Of a stretch of DNA of 50,883 nucleotides, positions 47,101 through 50,883 are shown in pieces. Each line of letters begins with the position of its first letter. Position 1 is the first letter of the stretch. The position numbers were made by a program, and so were the translations under genes. The stretch is taken from assembly GCA_021816455.1 (NCBI GenBank), contig JAKAXU010000022.1, positions 1 through 50,883 on the forward strand. The letters are read 5' to 3'. The notes below the pieces were generated by a model. That model worked only from the letters and a program-made list of their open reading frames with translations. It made no database searches and was not told where the DNA came from. The DNA comes from Acidobacteriota bacterium. Its GTDB lineage: Bacteria > Acidobacteriota > Terriglobia > Terriglobales > Acidobacteriaceae.

Positions 47101-47635
47101 TCCCGAAGCGGTCGGATGACTCCATAACTCCGGGAGTAGTCTTCTGCAGCTGTACAGGGTCACGCCCCAGGATGGGCGCGTCCACAATTTCCTGGCCTCC
47201 AATTGTGGCCTTCAACTGTGAGTCGGAGGTTTGCACCTGAACCGTTGCGGTTGTCACCTCGATCGTCTGAGAGACACTGCCAGCCTGGAGTGTGGCATCG
47301 ATCTGGCGCGCCGCGTTCAGGTTCAGCATCAACCCGGTGGACTTAAACGACTGAAAGCCTGACTTATCAACAGACACCGTGTAGGGGCCACCGATGTGCA
47401 ACTCTGGAAATATGTAATAACCCTTGCTGTCGGTCGTGATTGTAGTAGAAATTCCCGTGCTGGTGTTCAGTGCGGTCACCGTGGCTCCGGGGATGACTGC
47501 TCCCGACGAGTCCGTGACGGTGCCATGAATCGATGCATATACGACCTGGGCCGCCGCGCGATGAGGCAGCAGACCAATAAAAAAGGCCGCAGCAAGAAAC
47601 ATGCTTAAGGCAAGCAATTTGCGCTGGATGTTCAT
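44129..47635 (-). CDS. Oar-like TonB-dependent outer membrane receptor
   Basis: A 1168-residue outer-membrane transporter of the large Acidobacteria type. ATG 47635 follows GGAGGG; the frame upstream to 47776 is leader. A signal peptide covers about 1-30 (GLLPHRAAAQ). The N-terminus has a carboxypeptidase-regulatory-like domain (IHGTVTDSSGAVIPGATVTA), then a plug (about 110-220) and a long beta barrel. The last residue is Phe in AAKLYF, as in other barrel proteins. The ligand is unknown; neighbours point to peptides or plant-derived polymers. A sigma-54 promoter lies upstream, so expression probably needs an enhancer-binding activator. Confidence 0.9.
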   Translation of the reverse strand: MNIQRKLLALSMFLAAAFFIGLLPHRAAAQVVYASIHGTVTDSSGAVIPGATVTALNTSTGISTTITTDSKGYYIFPELHIGGPYTVSVDKSGFQSFKSTGLMLNLNAARQIDATLQAGSVSQTIEVTTATVQVQTSDSQLKATIGGQEIVDAPILGRDPVQLQKTTPGVMESSDRFGTFSTNGSQTPENSFMLDGGDITFGGLNTAGLTPNPDALAEFDVVTSTLNPEFSRNSGAIINEALKSGTNQFHGDAFEFYRDTFLNNGNYFSYIRPVFHQNLFGGTIGGPIFKNHAFFFFAYQGIRNVAGATILTPVLSTAQLAGDFSADTNLLTKGTNGSTGLSSHPIPFAIGSCQAGTPWNKCFPGGKLSPADFNTISTALVKQYVPAANETLGSNAYYNYNTANTLTDNQYIVRIDEQVTPQDALFGSLILESAPTTDTLPFTGSTLPGFPEVNAAHTKFFNADYTRTFNQTTLNDLRASYFRFNDNGVNPANPVAPSSAGFNITPSDTAAESLPFIGITGYFSLGFSHNGPQPRIGGNYDFMDNFSKVAGNHNLRFGANIQHYTVSNPFYASNNGSYSFGGGGSFSSGDPMIDFLTGVPQNYGQNSPGDIIASAWEYYFYAQDNWKVSDSMTVNYGLGYDTETPYAMLQFGRVGVTCWTNSSAQSKIFAGGPPGLLWPGDPGCNTYGGPTTKLTDVAPRVGFAWSPNGGLRMLTGEPGAHLFSVRGGFGVYYNRNQEEGSLQNLGDPPFVFRSHGAADVGGSPAFANPFQDVAGRTALSENNPFPFSAPQPGQTVNFRPYEPLDINNTDPNYAVPYTYNYNLNLQRALPSNMVLTVAYVGSLGRKLVRTYEGDQITLSGQAACLANPSCVSNRAAAHLLFPQYMDQPATVPGTTVPYYLSVGTQHTDGASNYSSLQVSVAKEASHGLYFTLSYTYSHALDNASGLESSGFGARGTNWVPGYQYLNYGDSDYDARHRFVALYNYQVPLLRSMNDNRYIRYALGGWHVTGITALQTGFPVTVSETSVFNSLYCDEFSYYACPDTPNTSTFSIPSLNPRAAGHYWFNNSVFSAEAIGTFGNVKRNFFHGPGFEYSNIELYKNLPFGGENSPRFIQLRLEAYNVFNHANFAPPNSNFSAGPHFGQITSVIQPGSGDPQPGRAVQIAAKLYF

Positions 47636-48156
47636 GTAGGTGAGCCCTCCGCAGGAAAGAGAATATGTTTGGCTTCCGTCTAATGACTGCGACAAAGTAA
47701 ATCGCTTAGGCAAAATCCAGAAGGAACCAATTCCACCGATCCGCAATATCTCTACAGGCTGAATCGGAAAAACCACCGTGGGGATGCAGCGGATACTAGC
47801 AATTCACGTGCCAATTGCTTTCTTTTTTTGCGTGAAATGTATATCCAATAAATAGAACGAGTTCGCGATCGACAGTTATTCTCAGGCAGAGTCCGTGACG
47901 CATATTTTTGCAATATATTGCAGAAACATTAACCAGTTATTCCAAATACTGTAGAAGTCGGCGCGTGGACTTTCTCTGCACTCTGCGCATAACGCTGCAG
48001 CGGTGTTTGCAGGCATATATGCTGCTGCGGTACGGCTTGCCGATCGCATAGAAACGTGTGCTATCTTGTTCGCAACAAATTTGAATTGCGGCTCTGCGGG
48101 ACAATCCAGTGCGCTGCCTGCAAGGATTGCACCCGCGGATCGAACATGAGGAGACC
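47636..48156. promoter_or_regulatory. Divergent region between TonB receptor and M13 peptidase genes
   Basis: No gene was found. It holds the sigma-54 site for the receptor and an AT-rich stretch near 47820-47860. Confidence 0.5.
47797..47814 (-). promoter_or_regulatory. Sigma-54 (-24/-12) promoter of the TonB receptor gene
   Basis: The minus strand reads TTGGCACGTGAATTGCTA, matching YTGGCACGrNNNTTGCW at all but the r position (T). The -24 GG and -12 GC have the required spacing. It is about 160 bp upstream of the start codon and directed at it, and AT-rich sequence lies further upstream where an activator or IHF could bind. Confidence 0.75.
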
Positions 48157-50277
48157 ATGCGCCAACGTTATCTTTCACTCGCTTCATTGGTTGTTTGTGC
48201 CATCCTTTGCATGAACATTGCGTTTGCGCAGCAGTCGATGGCCACTGATTCCGGCACCGCTGGGATGGTCGAGACACCTGCTGCCGGTGGTGCATCGGAA
48301 TCGGCGACTCCGCCGCCTGCTCCGCGCAGCTTCGATCTGGATGCGATCGACAAGTCCGCCAACCCTTGTACGGACTTTTACCAGTACGCCTGCGGCAACT
48401 GGGTCAAGACGCATGCCATTCCTCCCGACCAAACAAAGTGGGGCCGCTTCAATGAATTAGGAGAGCGTAACCGGTGGCTGCTCTATCAGGATCTTCAGGC
48501 CGCGGCCACACATCCGAAGACGCCTCTCCAGCAAAAATACGGCGAGTTTTACGCAGCATGTATGGACAAAGCACAAGCGGATGCGCTCGGCTATCAGCCG
48601 ATTGCACCTCTGCTGAAACAAGTTGCAGCGCTGACCTCCAAGGACCAACTGCCTTCCATCCTTGCGCAACTACAGTCGCACGACGGTACTCCCTCGCTTT
48701 TTGATTTCGGCGCACAGCAGGATATCAAGGACGCCACGCAGGAAATTGCCGTGGCCGGGCAGGGCGGACTGGGACTGCCGGACCGCTCGTACTATCTCGA
48801 AGACGGTCAACGCACGGTGATGATTCGCCAGGCATATCTGGCTCACTTGTCCAGCATGTTTCAGTTGATTGGCGACACTCCCGCAGACGCACAAAAAGAG
48901 GCCGATCAGGTGATGACCATCGAGACAGCTTTGGCGCGCAATTCCACGCCGCGAGCCGATCTGCGCGATCCAGAGAACCGCTATCATCTGCTCCGACTTA
49001 CCCAATTGCAGGCGCTCACGCCGGACTTCAACTGGAACACATACCTCTCTGGCATTGGGCTGCAACATCTCACACGCCTCAATGTTTCCTCCCCAGTCTT
49101 TTTCCTTGGCATGAACACGCTGATCCAGGACCAGAGCCTGGATGCATGGAAGAGCTATTTGCGCTGGAAGATTTTGCGCGCGGCGGCTCCCCATCTCTCC
49201 AGTGCTTTCGTCGAGGCCAGTTTTGATTTCTACGGAAAGACGCTGCTCGGCCAAAAGGAAGACCAGGCCCGCTGGAAGCGCTGCACGGTGTTGACCGATC
49301 ATGCCATGGGCGAGGCTGTAGGCCAGGATTGGGTAGCCCAGAACTTCCCTCCATCTTCGCAAGCCCGCATGGAAAAACTTGTGGCGGCACTCGAAGACGC
49401 GATGAAGCAGGACATCCAGTCGCTTCCCTGGATGACCGCTGAAACCAAGCAGCAAGCGGAAATTAAGCTAGCTGCGATCCGCAACAAGATTGGCTATCCC
49501 GAACACTGGCGCGACTACTCGAAGCTTACTGTCGAGCCGCATGCGCTCATTGCCAACGTGCATCGCGCCGACGCCTTTAGATTCCGTCATGAATTAGACA
49601 AGATCGGCAAACCCGTGGATGAGAAGGAATGGCGCATGACACCTCCCACAGTCAATGCCTATTACAGCCCCAGCATGAACGACATCAATTTTCCCGCCGG
49701 GATTTTACAACCACCCTTCTTCGATCCCTCCCAGAACGATGCCGTGAACTTCGGTGCAATCGGTGTCGTCATTGGCCACGAGATGACCCATGGCTTCGAT
49801 GACAACGGAAGCAGGTATGACGGCAAAGGCAACCTGCGGATGTGGTGGGCACCTGCGGATCGAAAAGCTTTTGAAGAACGGACGGCCTGCGAGGTGAAAG
49901 AGTATAACGGTTTCGAGACTGCTCCTGGAACGCACCTGAATGGCAAGCTGACATTGGGCGAGAATACCGCCGACAACGGCGGCCTGCGTATTGCCTATCA
50001 GGCGCTGATGAATACCCTCCAGGCGGAAGGCCCGGAAGCGATGAGCCAGACGGTGGATGGCTACACACCTGCGCAGCAGTTTTTTATTTCCTTTGGACAG
50101 ATATGGTGCTCCAGGCAGACGAATGCTTCCATGCGCGTGTCCGCGAAGGTTGATCCTCACTCGATCGGAAAGTGGCGTATCAATGGCACATTGCAAAACT
50201 CGGAGGAGTTTGGAAAGGCCTTCGGATGCACACGGGGGCAGCCGATGATGCCGACCAACTCCTGTCGCGTCTGGTGA
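48157..50277 (+). CDS. Secreted M13-family (neprilysin-like) zinc metallopeptidase
   Basis: A 706-residue exported peptidase. ATG 48157 follows GAGGAG. A signal peptide covers about 1-25 (ending IAFAQQ). The N-terminal domain starts with NPCTDFYQYACGNWVKT. The zinc motifs are HEMTHGFDDNGS (two His and the catalytic Glu) and GENTADNGGL (third zinc ligand Glu). The end, PTNSCRVW, is the canonical M13 C-terminus, so the protein is complete. M13 enzymes cut oligopeptides; together with the S10 and M28 enzymes nearby it gives a peptide-degrading set. Confidence 0.93.
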   Translation: MRQRYLSLASLVVCAILCMNIAFAQQSMATDSGTAGMVETPAAGGASESATPPPAPRSFDLDAIDKSANPCTDFYQYACGNWVKTHAIPPDQTKWGRFNELGERNRWLLYQDLQAAATHPKTPLQQKYGEFYAACMDKAQADALGYQPIAPLLKQVAALTSKDQLPSILAQLQSHDGTPSLFDFGAQQDIKDATQEIAVAGQGGLGLPDRSYYLEDGQRTVMIRQAYLAHLSSMFQLIGDTPADAQKEADQVMTIETALARNSTPRADLRDPENRYHLLRLTQLQALTPDFNWNTYLSGIGLQHLTRLNVSSPVFFLGMNTLIQDQSLDAWKSYLRWKILRAAAPHLSSAFVEASFDFYGKTLLGQKEDQARWKRCTVLTDHAMGEAVGQDWVAQNFPPSSQARMEKLVAALEDAMKQDIQSLPWMTAETKQQAEIKLAAIRNKIGYPEHWRDYSKLTVEPHALIANVHRADAFRFRHELDKIGKPVDEKEWRMTPPTVNAYYSPSMNDINFPAGILQPPFFDPSQNDAVNFGAIGVVIGHEMTHGFDDNGSRYDGKGNLRMWWAPADRKAFEERTACEVKEYNGFETAPGTHLNGKLTLGENTADNGGLRIAYQALMNTLQAEGPEAMSQTVDGYTPAQQFFISFGQIWCSRQTNASMRVSAKVDPHSIGKWRINGTLQNSEEFGKAFGCTRGQPMMPTNSCRVW

Positions 50278-50467
50278 TGGCCGTGGGAACTGAACGCTGC
50301 GGATAGGATCTGAGCATGGCAGGGGAGATGATCCAAAACTAAGTCACTTGGAAGTTGAGAGTACGTGACCTGTCGTGGTTCTCTGAAGTCAGAGAGGAGA
50401 GCCGAGCTATGGCAAAGAAGGATCATACGAAAGAGGAGATTCTGCACGTACTTGGGAGACGGGTCAA
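50278..50467. other. Convergent intergenic region with a possible IS3 orfA scrap
   Basis: A plus-strand ATG at 50409 with GAGGAGAGC upstream begins MAKKDHTKEEILHVLGRR, reminiscent of the first residues of IS3-family OrfA proteins, but runs at once into the antisense of the next gene. Too short to be sure. Confidence 0.3.
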
Positions 50468-50883
50468 TCACTTGGGCTGCGGTTGCGCGGTCGCGAAGGC
50501 TTCGGGATCGGCCTTGCGCAGCTCCTGCAAGAACTGCTGATACTCCGCCTCGCCACGCTTCAGCTTGCTGTAGTCCACGTCCTTGTAATACTGGCTGATG
50601 TAGTTGAAAGCATACGCCGCGTACCAGGGAATTTCCTTGTCCGGATGTCTAGAGTTGATCACAGGATTGTTCACTGGCTTGCCCTGCTCCACCGCCCATG
50701 CATACGGTGCCTCGCGAATGTCATACCCTGCCAAATACATCTGACGGATGCCGATGCGGAGTAACTGTTCGTCCTCGTCTCGCAAGCAATCATATATGTC
50801 TCCCGCGCACGCGATGTTAGCCTGCTTTTGCAAGATGGACGTGATTGCATAGGACAACAAGGAAACCACCTGGTCTTGATTTT
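50468..50883 (-). CDS. Partial protein of unknown function (C-terminal part)
   Basis: The frame is open to the window edge and gives about 138 residues; internal GTG starts near 50869 are unlikely to be real. It contains AYAFNYISQYYKDVDYSKLK and a Pro/Gln-rich tail (AFATAQPQPK), with mixed polar helices and no clear membrane segment. No family is recognised. Convergent with the M13 peptidase gene. Confidence 0.6.
   Translation of the reverse strand, partial: NQDQVVSLLSYAITSILQKQANIACAGDIYDCLRDEDEQLLRIGIRQMYLAGYDIREAPYAWAVEQGKPVNNPVINSRHPDKEIPWYAAYAFNYISQYYKDVDYSKLKRGEAEYQQFLQELRKADPEAFATAQPQPK

Overview
The window looks like a chromosomal segment of an Acidobacteriota member, probably class Terriglobia. 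This is inferred from gene families and not from a marker gene: an Oar-like TonB-dependent receptor with an N-terminal carboxypeptidase-regulatory domain, many secreted peptidases and carbohydrate-active enzymes, and GC-rich coding with typical Acidobacteria tRNA and isc arrangements. No rRNA genes and no CRISPR array were seen.

Layout. (1) 1-8314 is the integrase end of an integrative and conjugative element or genomic island. It holds a type IV secretion fragment (virB2/trbC, virB3/trbD, and a virB4/trbE cut off after about 106 codons next to what looks like the start of an IS66-type gene). Beside it are a 1252-residue protein with a PD-(D/E)XK-like N-terminus that is a candidate defence gene, a beta-class DNA methyltransferase, an excisionase-like HTH protein and a tyrosine integrase. 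The integrase ends 62 bp from the 3' end of tRNA-Ala(GGC). (2) 8538-8933 holds a decayed integrase C-terminus in the same geometry beside tRNA-Val(GAC), so two neighbouring tRNAs have been used as insertion sites. (3) 9051-17041 is housekeeping: pgsA, a small Cys-rich acidic protein, a full ISC iron-sulfur cluster operon (iscR-iscS-iscU-iscA-hscB-hscA-fdx-iscX) with a strong promoter and a candidate IscR operator, and a convergent yraN. (4) 17326-19404 is a scrapyard: an IS4-family element with a frameshift, an IS110 fragment and a 29-codon aldo/keto reductase relic. (5) 19470-26448 has a secreted GH39-type glycosidase and three tandem secreted phosphoesterases (PF04185, phospholipase C/AcpA type). 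These share a perfectly identical block of about 281 bp that crosses a stop codon and an intergenic spacer. (6) 26604-27422 is a dead IS630 transposase. (7) 27475-34544 is a six-gene cluster that reads like synthesis and export of a modified acyl lipid: UGT-type glycosyltransferase, MacB/FtsX permease, acyl-CoA (thioester) reductase, acyl-CoA ligase, LolA-like periplasmic protein and LolD-like ATPase. (8) 35395-50883 is dominated by exported hydrolases: an alpha/beta hydrolase, an IS3 remnant, an S10 serine carboxypeptidase, then a four-gene minus-strand run (M28 peptidase, beta-propeller protein, esterase, nitrilase). Upstream of that run is the TonB-dependent receptor, with an almost perfect sigma-54 promoter. 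An M13 metallopeptidase and a partial unknown gene close the window.

How genes work together. The ISC operon is self-contained and probably autoregulated by IscR. The island carries mobility, transfer and putative defence/modification modules. A 24-bp motif (22/24 identical) lies upstream of both the transfer genes and the excisionase in the same orientation, and suggests their expression is coordinated. The hydrolase and TonB-receptor region fits degradation and uptake of plant- or peptide-derived matter.
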